Shown here: one piece after another, positions 36,286 to 45,290 of the stretch
Layout of the letters: every line of letters begins with the position of its first letter
Position numbering within the stretch: position 1 is the stretch's first letter
Assembly: GCF_046054155.1 (NCBI RefSeq)
Contig: NZ_JBEQCT010000002.1
Location: 682,001-746,000, forward strand
Reading direction: 5' to 3'
Length of the DNA stretch: 64,000 bases
Source: Celerinatantimonas yamalensis
GTDB taxonomy: Bacteria; Pseudomonadota; Gammaproteobacteria; Enterobacterales; Celerinatantimonadaceae
The notes under the pieces: generated by a model
Seen by the model: the letters and a program-made list of their open reading frames with translations, nothing else
The model's database searches: none
What the model was told of the DNA's origin: nothing
Position numbers and translations under genes: made by a program

Positions 36286-37230
36286 ATGAACAAGAATCTT
36301 ATAAATCAAGCTGACCGAATCGCATTGTTACAGACATGGGTTCGTATTGTCGAAGCAGGCAGTCTATCCGCAGCGGCCCGCCAGATGGACACATCTCAAC
36401 CAACGATCAGTCGCCGACTCAAGGCGCTGGAACAGCGCCTCAACTGCAAATTATTACTCAGAACCACCCATCAGATAAAACTGACCGAGGATGGCGAGAA
36501 CTGCTATCAGCAAGCCAAAATCTTACTCGAGCAATGGCAATCTATTGAGGATCGTCTTAATCAAACTGATACCCAACTAACCGGACATTTGCGTGTACGT
36601 GCTCCGCATGCCTTTGGCAAAGAACAGCTTTTAGAGCCACTGCTAAGTTATCTTGCACACCATCCGAATATGCGAATTGATTGGCAATTACACGATAAAA
36701 CACCCAACTTTATCGCTGATAATATCGATTGTGCTATTCACCTCGGGCCGGTAACCGAACCTAATGTCGTCGCCGAATTAGTCGCCCACGTCCCCCGCAT
36801 TATTGTGGCCGCGCCAACGCTGGTGAAAACCCCTCCGATACAGATTGAATCCCTACAAGATTATCCTTGGATTGCCTTTAGCAATTTTTATCGCCATGAG
36901 CTGACCTTAACCGAACAAACAACGCATACGCGCTGCTCATTAACGCTCAATCCCACACTGGCAACTGACAATATTGATGTTGCCGCACGCGCAGCCATCG
37001 CAGGTGTTGGTCTGGCAATGCTTTCAGCATGGCTGGTTGAACCGATGCTGGCCCGCGGAGAACTGATCCAATTGATGCCGCAATGGCAAGCCACATCGCT
37101 GCCGCTGTATCTCGTTTACCCTTACGCGAACTATTACCCGGCGAGGTTACGACAATTTCTTGAGGCGATGCGCCATGGGATCAAACATATGTCAGGGATT
37201 GAACCCAAAACTAGACGGAGTGACCGATGA
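36286..37230 (+). CDS. LysR-family transcriptional regulator
   Basis: A 314-residue regulator. The winged helix-turn-helix fills residues about 12-75 (WVRIVEAGSLSAAARQMDTSQPTISRRLKALEQRL). A periplasmic-binding-like effector domain fills about 100-300. Its location divergent from an MFS exporter suggests that it controls that gene in response to the exported compound. The effector is unknown. Confidence 0.9.
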   Translation: MNKNLINQADRIALLQTWVRIVEAGSLSAAARQMDTSQPTISRRLKALEQRLNCKLLLRTTHQIKLTEDGENCYQQAKILLEQWQSIEDRLNQTDTQLTGHLRVRAPHAFGKEQLLEPLLSYLAHHPNMRIDWQLHDKTPNFIADNIDCAIHLGPVTEPNVVAELVAHVPRIIVAAPTLVKTPPIQIESLQDYPWIAFSNFYRHELTLTEQTTHTRCSLTLNPTLATDNIDVAARAAIAGVGLAMLSAWLVEPMLARGELIQLMPQWQATSLPLYLVYPYANYYPARLRQFLEAMRHGIKHMSGIEPKTRRSDR

Positions 37231-37243
37231 CAACCGTGCTTGT

Positions 37244-37720
37244 TTAAGCTTCAACTAACACAGCAAATTTCGCTTGCACGAGCGCGGCCAACTGGCGGCG
37301 GTCGATTAGCATCGCCCGGCCAATCTCCCCGGCAGACACACAGATTGTCGTTTGTGTTTGTGCCTGTGCATCAATAAAAATAGGAAATTGCTTCGCACGC
37401 CAGATCCCGATCGGATTATTCGCCCCATGCACATAGCCTGTTGTAGCAACTAGTCGCTCCTCTGGCACCATTCCTACACTGCGGTTTCCCGTCAGTTGCG
37501 CAAGCTTTTTATATGATAAACGAGCGTGTACTGGCACAACGGCGATGACAGGCCCCGTACGTTTTCCCGTCAACGCGAGCGTTTTATAGATACACGACCA
37601 AGCCACCATAGGCTTAGGATATGGCGTTAATGCATCACCATCGCGAATAAAATTAACCGCTTGATAAGCGATACTCTGTTCATCAAGATAAACTTGAATC
37701 GCTGTTTTTTCCATTGTCAT
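37244..37720 (-). CDS. ybaK: YbaK/EbsC-type aminoacyl-tRNA deacylase
   Basis: Predicted trans-editing enzyme, 158 residues, that hydrolyses mischarged tRNA such as Cys-tRNA(Pro). Motifs: AYQAVNFI near residue 20, SCIYKTLALTG near 42 with the conserved Lys, VVPVHARLSYKKLAQLTG, and YVHGANNPIG with the GxxxP loop. The start is uncertain between ATG 37732, 37720 and 37714; 37720 has AAGG at good spacing. It is convergent to the LysR gene with 13 bases between. Assignment to a particular tRNA is by family only. Confidence 0.82.
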   Translation of the reverse strand: MTMEKTAIQVYLDEQSIAYQAVNFIRDGDALTPYPKPMVAWSCIYKTLALTGKRTGPVIAVVPVHARLSYKKLAQLTGNRSVGMVPEERLVATTGYVHGANNPIGIWRAKQFPIFIDAQAQTQTTICVSAGEIGRAMLIDRRQLAALVQAKFAVLVEA

Positions 37721-38003
37721 ATAGACCTTCATCTAACGGCATTATTAGATTTCAACTGCATGACCATCTATATATGTTTGGCGACTAGCAGTTGCATACG
37801 CGCTCAAGTGGATACGCGGCGGCTTGTTCCAATAAACCAAACGACCTTGTGATCGCGGCTTGCATAGCCCTGGCAATCCATTTGAACAGGCAAAAATGTC
37901 GTTGATTACTGACGACGACACCACTTTAGGTAACAATCTTTGTTCAACGGCCCGTAGGCTAGCTATACTGGTAGGTAACAGTACTCTGGCGAGGAGCACG
38001 TGG

Positions 38004-39692
38004 ATGAATATACTGTTAATCGACGATGACGCAGTAGATCGGTTACTCATCGTGCGTTCTTTGTCTCATCAACCTGAACACCAGATTACAGAAGTAGCTG
38101 ATAGTACACAGGCTTTTGCGATCATCAAACAGTTTCACTTTGATGCCATTTTGCTTGATTACCAGATGCCAAGCATGAATGGTCTCAAAATGTTAGCCCA
38201 GCTGAAAAACCTCCCAGAAGTTAAACACACTGCGCTTATCATGCTCAGCCATAACCATGATGAACAATTATTACTGGAATCAATCACCGCTGGTGCTCAA
38301 GATTTTTTGATCAAAAGTGATATCACTCCGAGGCAGCTTTCTCGCACATTACTCCAAGCCAAAAAACGCTTCGAGCTAGAATCTAAACTCAATGAAAGTT
38401 ATGAGCAACTCAAACAACTTGCCGAATCTGATCCACTCACTGGTATTGCGAACCGCTATCGCTTTGATAAGGCCCTTGAGCAAACGATTCAACAGAATCA
38501 ACGAAGTAATCAATATGTTGCGTTGTTTATTCTCGATCTCGATCGCTTTAAGCATATTAACGATAACTTTGGTCATCAAGTTGGCGATAAGCTGATTCAA
38601 GGTGTTGCACAACGTCTGCAGGAAAAACTGCGCAGTAGTGAATTAATCGCTCGCCTTGGCGGCGATGAATTTGCCTTGATCTTTAATCGTCTTTCCAGCA
38701 TCAACCAGGTCAATGCCATTGCCAGACGTGTCAGCCAGCTGTTTAACGAACCATTTTACATCGATCAACACGTCATCCACTGTCAATGTAGCATTGGCAT
38801 TGCGCTTCATCCGTTAAACAGCGTTTATAGCGAAGAATTGAAAAAGTTTGCTGACATCGCCATGTATCGGGCTAAGCACTCTGAAAACAGCCACTCTTAT
38901 CTATTTGAAGATAATATGCAAAAGGAGTTTTCCCGGTGTTATCAAGTAGAAACAGAGCTACGCCAAGCTCTCAGCGATCAGGATTTTGCGCTCGCTTTTC
39001 AGCCTATTATTACGACTCACACCCGTCAAATCATCGGTTTTGAAGCACTGATTCGCTGGCCCCACGCCAAAACTTGCAATCAGCCAAATGAGTTTATTCC
39101 AATAGCCGAAGAAGCTCACTTAATTGCAGCACTCGGTCAATGGGTCGTCGAGCAAGCGATTAGCCAATTTCAAACTATTCGCCCCAAATACTCTTTCGAG
39201 CTTTGTCTTGCCATTAACCTCTCATTACACCAACTGCATGACAATATATTATTCGAGCGGCTCCAATCAGCCTTCCAACATAACGAGCTGACTCCTCAGC
39301 AACTGGTCTTTGAGATATCAGGCAGTACACTTGACAATGCTGACATACTCCCAGCTTTAAACAAACTGCGTCAATTAGGTTGTCGTATCGCTTTGGACAA
39401 TTTTGGACGTAACAGCACAGCCATCCAACATATAATGAAATATCCCATCGATATTATTAAGTTAGATCAAGAATTGATCGCAGGCGCCGTCACCAACAAA
39501 AGATATGCCGCGATTATGGCGAACCTATGTACGATGTTCAAACAAATCGATATTTTAATCATTGCTGAAGGTGTCGAAACGCAAGCGCAATACCAATTGT
39601 GTCAGCGCTATGATGTCGATGCCATCCAAGGGTTTTTATTGGCTCGGCCACAACCTATCAGCACATTATCTAAGGAGTTGACCTCCGAGTAA
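38004..39692 (+). CDS. Response regulator with GGDEF and degenerate EAL domains
   Basis: Cytoplasmic signalling protein, 562 residues from ATG 38004 (GAGGAGC upstream; the open frame extends to 37860 without support). REC domain (1-120): DDDAVDR, phosphoacceptor Asp in LLDYQMP near residue 53, and LIKSD. GGDEF domain (about 140-300) has an intact ARLGGDEFALIF, so it is a probable diguanylate cyclase. EAL domain (about 315-555): FEALIRW is present, but ELTES is changed to EISGS and DDFGTGYSS to DNFGRNSTA, so phosphodiesterase activity is doubtful. The partner histidine kinase is not adjacent. Confidence 0.87.
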   Translation: MNILLIDDDAVDRLLIVRSLSHQPEHQITEVADSTQAFAIIKQFHFDAILLDYQMPSMNGLKMLAQLKNLPEVKHTALIMLSHNHDEQLLLESITAGAQDFLIKSDITPRQLSRTLLQAKKRFELESKLNESYEQLKQLAESDPLTGIANRYRFDKALEQTIQQNQRSNQYVALFILDLDRFKHINDNFGHQVGDKLIQGVAQRLQEKLRSSELIARLGGDEFALIFNRLSSINQVNAIARRVSQLFNEPFYIDQHVIHCQCSIGIALHPLNSVYSEELKKFADIAMYRAKHSENSHSYLFEDNMQKEFSRCYQVETELRQALSDQDFALAFQPIITTHTRQIIGFEALIRWPHAKTCNQPNEFIPIAEEAHLIAALGQWVVEQAISQFQTIRPKYSFELCLAINLSLHQLHDNILFERLQSAFQHNELTPQQLVFEISGSTLDNADILPALNKLRQLGCRIALDNFGRNSTAIQHIMKYPIDIIKLDQELIAGAVTNKRYAAIMANLCTMFKQIDILIIAEGVETQAQYQLCQRYDVDAIQGFLLARPQPISTLSKELTSE

Positions 39693-40042
39693 GTTCTGTA
39701 AGTGGCATAAACCGCTATAGGCCTCATTCCCGTTAAACCGATCGATGTACCGATTCCCTTGAACTATTTGATGCACTGAAACGCATTAATAACATACCCA
39801 GTAATGTGCTCAATATGCATCTCAATATCGATGCCATACCATGCAAACCTAAGCAAAACGGGCATGCTCTATCACAACCAGCGACACCAGTCGCAATGCA
39901 GCCGAGCGAGATTATTGATAGTCCCACCTAAATGGGCCTATCAATATAAGTTTAGCGTGGTAACGGCTCATCACTAGCAACAGGGCGACACCAGCTAAAG
40001 CGATCACGCCCTAATAAACCAGTAAAAAATTACAACACTAGG
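39693..40042. other. Intergenic stretch between convergent genes, no gene seen
   Basis: About 350 bases between the REC-GGDEF-EAL gene and pemB. A 64-codon reverse frame (39733-39927) has no recognisable features or ribosome site. No strong terminator hairpin was found by eye. Confidence 0.45.
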
Positions 40043-41287
40043 CTATTTTTTGGTACTCACCAGCTGATTATCGTAAAGCCACAAGCGATTATAATTTAGA
40101 TCATTTAAGTCACGCCCAGCGCTGGCATTACCGCGAAACGGACGATTCGTCGTGGCAGCCGATCCCCAAGGCTGTTGCAAATCGTAGCAACGGTCAATGT
40201 GGCTTCGCATAATCAGCAATTGACCATTGGCTGTGTGCCCAGGTCTGTAGCCAGTATGACTAGCGCCTTGATCCCATGCTCGACCTAGTTTAGGTTGAAA
40301 ACCTTTGGTAGCTTGATTACAACTAAAGTGGCTATTGATGACCAAAAATCCATAACGCCAATGCGACATTGTATTTGGTGCAAACACATACGCAGATGAT
40401 GCGCCGCGACTGGAAACAGACTGAAATTCCACTTGATCAAATACTGCGTGCGCTCGGCCAAAAACATAATCCACATCACCTGCAATAAAACTGTCTTTGA
40501 TATAAACGCGGCTCTGGCGCTGAGTATTATAGCGATTATCAACGTCTGCATTATTAACAAAAAACGTATCTTGACGACCGATCAAACGCACCTGATTAAG
40601 CCGTACTTTATCCCCATCGGTGCGCAGAGCAACACCTTGATGGGTGCCAGGGCCAGTGCTATCAAGCAGTGAATTTTCAACTGTTAAATTGGCTAACGCA
40701 AAGCGATCACTTTGACTCCAAAGCACCGCCGAGCAGGTTGTCGCAATATTTTTATGCGTTAAAGAGGCGCAGACATGATACATGCCCCAAGCAGGATCGC
40801 CGGCCTGATAACGCCCCGATTGATTAACCAACTGACGGTACTGAGCGGGGCTTATCATCGAGTCAATCGCTAGTGATAACACTACGTCCTGAGGTTTGTT
40901 ACCGGCGCCATAAATAGTCAGCGGCGGTGCACTCTGGGGGATATAAATTGTCCCAACATAACGACCGGGGAGTACTTTAATCGCAATTGGCTGTTGGGTA
41001 TCAGCAGCAAGGGCTGCATTCACCGCGCTTTGCACACTCTGATATGGCGCATTTGAAGCGCCTACTACATAAGGTGTTGCTGCCCGCATAATAGGTTGTG
41101 GTTGCCAGCTATCACGCCCTGCAATCGTAAAATAATTGGCTACATCAAAGCGCTGGCTCTCTGAATGAGTTAACACGGGGTGTTTGGGGCTATTGGAGAT
41201 AACATCAGCCGAATTTGGCAAACTGCTACATCCTGTCATTATTAGCGCAGGTAGAAATAGCGCACTCATCACCTTGAGCATAAACAA
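40043..41287 (-). CDS. pemB: Pectinesterase, lipoprotein, CE8, PemB type
   Basis: Second pectin methylesterase, 414 residues, predicted to be lipid-anchored: lipobox LIMTGC near residue 20 with Ser-Ser after the Cys. CE8 blocks: GRQDTFFV (acid/base Asp), GDVDYVFGRAHAVFD (nucleophilic Asp) and LGRAWDQ (Arg). Dickeya PemB is an outer-membrane lipoprotein acting on short methylated oligomers, so a similar role is likely. It lies 20 kb from the main pectin block but has its own KdgR-like box, so it is probably part of the same regulon. Ile-Met at the lipobox positions and Ser at +2 favour outer-membrane sorting. Confidence 0.88.
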   Translation of the reverse strand: MFMLKVMSALFLPALIMTGCSSLPNSADVISNSPKHPVLTHSESQRFDVANYFTIAGRDSWQPQPIMRAATPYVVGASNAPYQSVQSAVNAALAADTQQPIAIKVLPGRYVGTIYIPQSAPPLTIYGAGNKPQDVVLSLAIDSMISPAQYRQLVNQSGRYQAGDPAWGMYHVCASLTHKNIATTCSAVLWSQSDRFALANLTVENSLLDSTGPGTHQGVALRTDGDKVRLNQVRLIGRQDTFFVNNADVDNRYNTQRQSRVYIKDSFIAGDVDYVFGRAHAVFDQVEFQSVSSRGASSAYVFAPNTMSHWRYGFLVINSHFSCNQATKGFQPKLGRAWDQGASHTGYRPGHTANGQLLIMRSHIDRCYDLQQPWGSAATTNRPFRGNASAGRDLNDLNYNRLWLYDNQLVSTKK

Positions 41288-41772
41288 AGTCCTTATCTAT
41301 TTATTTTCATCCAACCATTAGCCTACCGTTCATATTGGGATAAAACTGACGACTGCATCAAATATTTTCAAACCCGCGTTTCATTTTTAAACAATAGATA
41401 AATTTAGACCCCCCTACTCATCCATAATCGTTTCATGAATGGGTATCTTGCCAGCCATATATTGACAATATGAAGAAGGGTTAAGTACGCTGAACCATAC
41501 ACACCATAGACAAAACCTGATAATCATTGTCGAGCCGTACGTAAACCGTCATATTTTTGCATGAAGCAAAAAATGCCACCAGAGCCTCACACAACTGATT
41601 CAACGCATTGAAAGGAGCTAAGCTCACTATAATTGCTCATCAATACTCTTTAAATAGAGTCACAAGAGTTCCGCTTTGATGTAGCATAGATGTTACAATG
41701 GTTCATTTATGTCCGTACAGATTACTAATATCTTTACTATATTGAACTAAAACAGATCGCGAGGAGCTTCAC
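41288..41772. other. Divergent promoter region of pemB and dehydrogenase gene
   Basis: About 485 bases containing the KdgR-like box at 41370-41382, a second partial arm near 41429 (CGTTTCATGAAT), and the leader of the forward dehydrogenase gene. No coding sequence seen. Confidence 0.5.
41370..41382. promoter_or_regulatory. KdgR-like operator upstream of pemB
   Basis: AAACCCGCGTTTC followed by ATTTTT matches 11 of 13 positions of RAAAYRNYRTTTY. It lies 83-95 bases before the pemB ATG, close to the spacing at pelX and the symporter-ogl unit. Confidence 0.5.
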
Positions 41773-42645
41773 ATGTACAAAGTTGGAATTATTGGCCTAG
41801 GTTCAATGGGAACGGGTTTTGCCAAAACTTTGGCCAAAATAGGCTATCAAGTGATCGCATGGAATCGCAGTGAGCCGGAAACAGCGCTGTTGTCGGCTGC
41901 TGGAATCAAACTCGTATCCACCCCACATGCCGTTTTTGCCGCAGATGTCGTGTTATCGATGCTCTCTGATGACCAAGCCTATCAAGAACTATTTATTAAT
42001 AGCGGCCTGTTAGATCATATCTCCTATGGGAAAGTACATGTGGTGATGGCAACCCTGTCACCCGCGTTTGTCGAGCGCTTTGCTAAATTACACAATGACA
42101 GAGAACTACACTACGTATCTGCCCCAGTGCTTGGCAATAGCAAAGTCGCAGAAGCAGGACAGGTTCATGTCATTAGCAGTGGTGAAGCAGAAGCGGTCAA
42201 TAATGCCGAGCCCATGCTTAGAGCCCTTGGAGGGTCATTTCGTTACCTAGGTGAGTTGCCTCAAACCGCCAATATCTTCAAGCTTGCGGTAAATTTATTG
42301 CTTAATAACGCCGTTCAATCTTTGGCTGAATCACTCGCTTTTATCAATCAAGCTGGGCTTGAAAGTGAACCCTTTATTGACTTAATCACCAACACCATGT
42401 TTTCATCGTCTGTATACAAAAACTATGGTGATGCCATGCTCAATCAACGTTATTCACCTGCCTCTTTTGCATTGGCATTGGGTGCAAAAGATGTGAATTT
42501 AGCATTGGACATGGCACATTCGCAGCAACTGCAGTTGCCGTTAACCGAAAAGGTACAAGAGTGTCTGAATGCGGCGATACAAAAAGGCTTAGGCAATGAC
42601 GACTTAAGCGCGCTATACCAACCATTTCATTCTCAAAAAAGCTAA
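41773..42645 (+). CDS. NAD-binding beta-hydroxyacid dehydrogenase family protein
   Basis: A 290-residue oxidoreductase of the 3-hydroxyisobutyrate / tartronate semialdehyde / glyoxylate reductase family. The Rossmann motif IGLGSMGTGFAKTL is at residues 5-18; VSAPVLGNSKVAEAG matches the substrate-binding DAPVSGG-type loop; NIFKLAVNLLL holds the catalytic Lys near residue 170. ATG is preceded by GAGGAGC. The DAPVSG motif is altered to SAPVLGN, as in GLYR-like/NDP branches, so the substrate cannot be named. Confidence 0.85.
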   Translation: MYKVGIIGLGSMGTGFAKTLAKIGYQVIAWNRSEPETALLSAAGIKLVSTPHAVFAADVVLSMLSDDQAYQELFINSGLLDHISYGKVHVVMATLSPAFVERFAKLHNDRELHYVSAPVLGNSKVAEAGQVHVISSGEAEAVNNAEPMLRALGGSFRYLGELPQTANIFKLAVNLLLNNAVQSLAESLAFINQAGLESEPFIDLITNTMFSSSVYKNYGDAMLNQRYSPASFALALGAKDVNLALDMAHSQQLQLPLTEKVQECLNAAIQKGLGNDDLSALYQPFHSQKS

Positions 42646-42658
42646 CATAATGTTAAAT

Positions 42659-42690
42659 CTGTAGGTCGACCATCGCCTGTCGGCCTACAG
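42659..42690. terminator. Strong hairpin after dehydrogenase gene
   Basis: Twelve-base stem with one G-T pair (CTGTAGGTCGAC / GTCGGCCTACAG) around an eight-base loop, 13 bases after the stop codon. There is no clear T run, so termination is likely but not certain. Confidence 0.5.
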
Positions 42691-42928
42691 AACAGACAGC
42701 CTTCAACCCGATCCACATTCCCCCTGCGCCAAACACATCTTGCCAAGTGTCATGAAGCTATCATATAAAGTCTGAAAAATAGCTGTAAAGCAGCTTAAAA
42801 CGAGTCCAACGTATACCTACTATTTTTTCACCTACACTTAAATGAACTCATTGCTCTAATAATGAACATTGAGCGCCTTCATTTGAGTTTTTAAGATCGG
42901 CTTCATTATTAAGGAATTTTTAATCCAC

Positions 42929-44422
42929 ATGAAATCTGACATGTCGACTTTTGCATTAAAACAGCCTAATGATCAACCAAATAAATGGTTGATCGCCTTA
43001 TTAGTTGCCCTGTTTATTTGCCGACTCTGGACGCTTGGTCCTCTGCATTTAGCGCTGTTTTATGATGAAGCCTATTATCACTTTTGGGCGACCCATCTTG
43101 ACTTTGGCTATTATTCTAAACCGCCATTAGTGGCTTGGTTGATCGCCTTAAGCACAGGGATCTTTGGTCATAGTCACGAGTGGGCGGTTCGGCTAACCTC
43201 GCCATTATTGTATGCGGGTGCAGCTTTTTTTGTCTATCGTTTAGGCAAAACGCTTTATAACTCGCAGGTTGGGCTATGGGCAGCACTGATTTTTTATAGT
43301 TCACCATTAGTGACATTTAACAGCATTTTTATCACTACTGATGCGCCACTATTATTTTTTTGGGCATTAACGAGTTGGTTATTTGTCTGTGCACTGCGCA
43401 CGCAAAAACTATCTTGGTGGACACTCTGCGGGTTATCTGCGGGGTTGGGGTTACTGTCAAAATACACCATGGCAGTATTAATCTTGGGATTAGCCGTCTA
43501 TTTTATTTTGCAAAAAGCCTATCCACGCGCAGGCAAAGGCCCTTGGATTGCCTTACTGCTTGCTCTCGCGGTGTTTTCGCCCAATCTTTGGTGGAACGCC
43601 CAATATGGGTTTATTAGTTTTGTCCATACCGCTCAGATCTCTAAGCTTGAAGAGCAATTATTCCATTTCAATAAATTTTTCGAGTTTCTAGGGAGTCAGT
43701 TTTTAGTCTTTGGACCAATCGCAATGGCTCTACTATTTGCCTATAGCCTGCGACTGAAACGTGAAAAAGATGGCTTACTATTGTTTGCCATCAGTTGGCC
43801 ACTGTTACTGGTCATGTTTGTGCAAGCGTTCTTGTCACATGCTAATGCCAACTGGGCCGCGCCCGTTTATCTGGGAGCAAGTTTAATTGTTGCTGCCGGT
43901 TTAGTCCGCCATCAGGCCAATAAACTGATAGGTACTTTAGTTGGGATTAATATCGCACTGGCAGTGTTGTTGTTTAGCTATCCAAGTATTCAAAGGGCAT
44001 TGTCAATCCAACCTAGCTCGCACAATACACCCTATCGGCGCGTATTAGGTTGGCGAGAATTAATGACCAACATTAAAGAAAAATACCCACAAGCCAGTCA
44101 GATGAACTGGATCAGCGGCTCACGGATGTTGCTATCTTATGCCAATTATTACCTGAGCGACTGGCCACATCATCAAGCCGTTAAAGTATTTAGTTTTAAC
44201 CCGAGCCGGCAAATCGACGATCAATTTGAGCTGCGCTATGACGTCGCCAATTCACATCAAACTAATTTTGTATTTATTACCCAAATACCCCGTCAACTAC
44301 AAGGGTGTTTTAAAACAAGTAAATTGCTAGGCAAGGTTGGACAAACAACTTATCCATTACTGAAACGAACGGTCTATTTGTACCAAGTTACAGGATTCCA
44401 AGGCTATGAACACTGCCACTAA
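42929..44422 (+). CDS. Glycosyltransferase family 39 membrane protein (ArnT/PMT-like)
   Basis: Polytopic inner-membrane glycosyltransferase, 497 residues with about 11 helices. The first periplasmic loop holds the acidic motif FYDEAYYHFW near residue 51 (Asp-Glu), followed by DFGYYSKPPLVAWLIALSTG, as in the PMT_2/ArnT fold that uses polyprenyl-phosphate sugar donors. It overlaps the PAP2 phosphatase gene by 17 bases. The pair could modify lipid A or another envelope glycolipid. The acceptor is not known. A second ATG five codons in is an alternative start. Confidence 0.83.
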   Translation: MKSDMSTFALKQPNDQPNKWLIALLVALFICRLWTLGPLHLALFYDEAYYHFWATHLDFGYYSKPPLVAWLIALSTGIFGHSHEWAVRLTSPLLYAGAAFFVYRLGKTLYNSQVGLWAALIFYSSPLVTFNSIFITTDAPLLFFWALTSWLFVCALRTQKLSWWTLCGLSAGLGLLSKYTMAVLILGLAVYFILQKAYPRAGKGPWIALLLALAVFSPNLWWNAQYGFISFVHTAQISKLEEQLFHFNKFFEFLGSQFLVFGPIAMALLFAYSLRLKREKDGLLLFAISWPLLLVMFVQAFLSHANANWAAPVYLGASLIVAAGLVRHQANKLIGTLVGINIALAVLLFSYPSIQRALSIQPSSHNTPYRRVLGWRELMTNIKEKYPQASQMNWISGSRMLLSYANYYLSDWPHHQAVKVFSFNPSRQIDDQFELRYDVANSHQTNFVFITQIPRQLQGCFKTSKLLGKVGQTTYPLLKRTVYLYQVTGFQGYEHCH

Positions 44423-45125
44423 AATTTACCTGAAAAAGCTGACTCGACGACGTGATATATGGCTATCTGTGCTCACGACACTCCCTTTTGTGCTCTTTCC
44501 ACAATTGGATATATGGACAAGCCAACAGTTTTTCCATAATGAGCATTTCTTCTTAGCCAATGACTTTTGGGTAGAAGTGATGTACAAAATTTTTGCCAAC
44601 ATTCAGTTTGTACTGATACCGCTGCTGCTGCTGCCCTTAATTTGGATCAGCGTAAAAAAGTCAAATAGCGCCACACTTTTGTGCTGGCGCAAAAAACTAC
44701 TGTTTCTGGCACTTTGCCTTGCCTTAGGGCCAGGCATTTTAGTCAATGTGGTACTAAAAGATAACTCGGTCGGTCGACCTCGACCCATTCAGGTACATCA
44801 ATTTGGTGGGCAGTCAGATTTTGCTCCTGTACTCAGATACTCAGGAGAGTGTCGCCGTAACTGTTCATTTGTCAGTGGCCATGCCGCTATTGCTTTTTAT
44901 TTCATTGTCTTAGCTTGGGCTTTTCGTAACCGCAATCTGTTTATAGTGGGGGTATTGCTGGGATGTTTGGTTGGATTTGTTCGGATTGTGCAAGGCGGTC
45001 ACTTTTTAAGTGATGTGATCTTTGCCTTCTGGGCCGATTATTGGACATTTGTCTCAATTGCACTGTTATTTCGCTACCCTTTACCAAAAAAGTGCCCTAG
45101 CCAATGCCCTCATCAGTTTAACTGA
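44406..45125 (+). CDS. PAP2-family membrane phosphatase (LpxE/LpxF or undecaprenyl-PP type)
   Basis: Integral-membrane phosphatase of 239 residues with six helices. All three PAP2 motifs are seen: KDNSVGRPRP near residue 118, SFVSGHAA near 158 and RIVQGGHFLSD near 197. Such enzymes dephosphorylate lipid A or polyprenyl diphosphates on the outer face of the inner membrane. Its 17-base overlap with the GT39 gene implies joint action, for example removing a phosphate and adding a sugar. The substrate is not proven. Confidence 0.85.
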   Translation: MNTATKIYLKKLTRRRDIWLSVLTTLPFVLFPQLDIWTSQQFFHNEHFFLANDFWVEVMYKIFANIQFVLIPLLLLPLIWISVKKSNSATLLCWRKKLLFLALCLALGPGILVNVVLKDNSVGRPRPIQVHQFGGQSDFAPVLRYSGECRRNCSFVSGHAAIAFYFIVLAWAFRNRNLFIVGVLLGCLVGFVRIVQGGHFLSDVIFAFWADYWTFVSIALLFRYPLPKKCPSQCPHQFN

Positions 45126-45290
45126 TAATGAGCATTGGCAACAAAGGCCATATCACGCAAGAAAATAACCAATATTGACATGATAAGTTCATGAGCGGAA
45201 ATATTGTCACGTTCAGCCAATAATACGAGACATTGCCTCAATACCACACTAATAGCCTTGACGCTTTATACCAAGGCTTATTGCGTTCGG

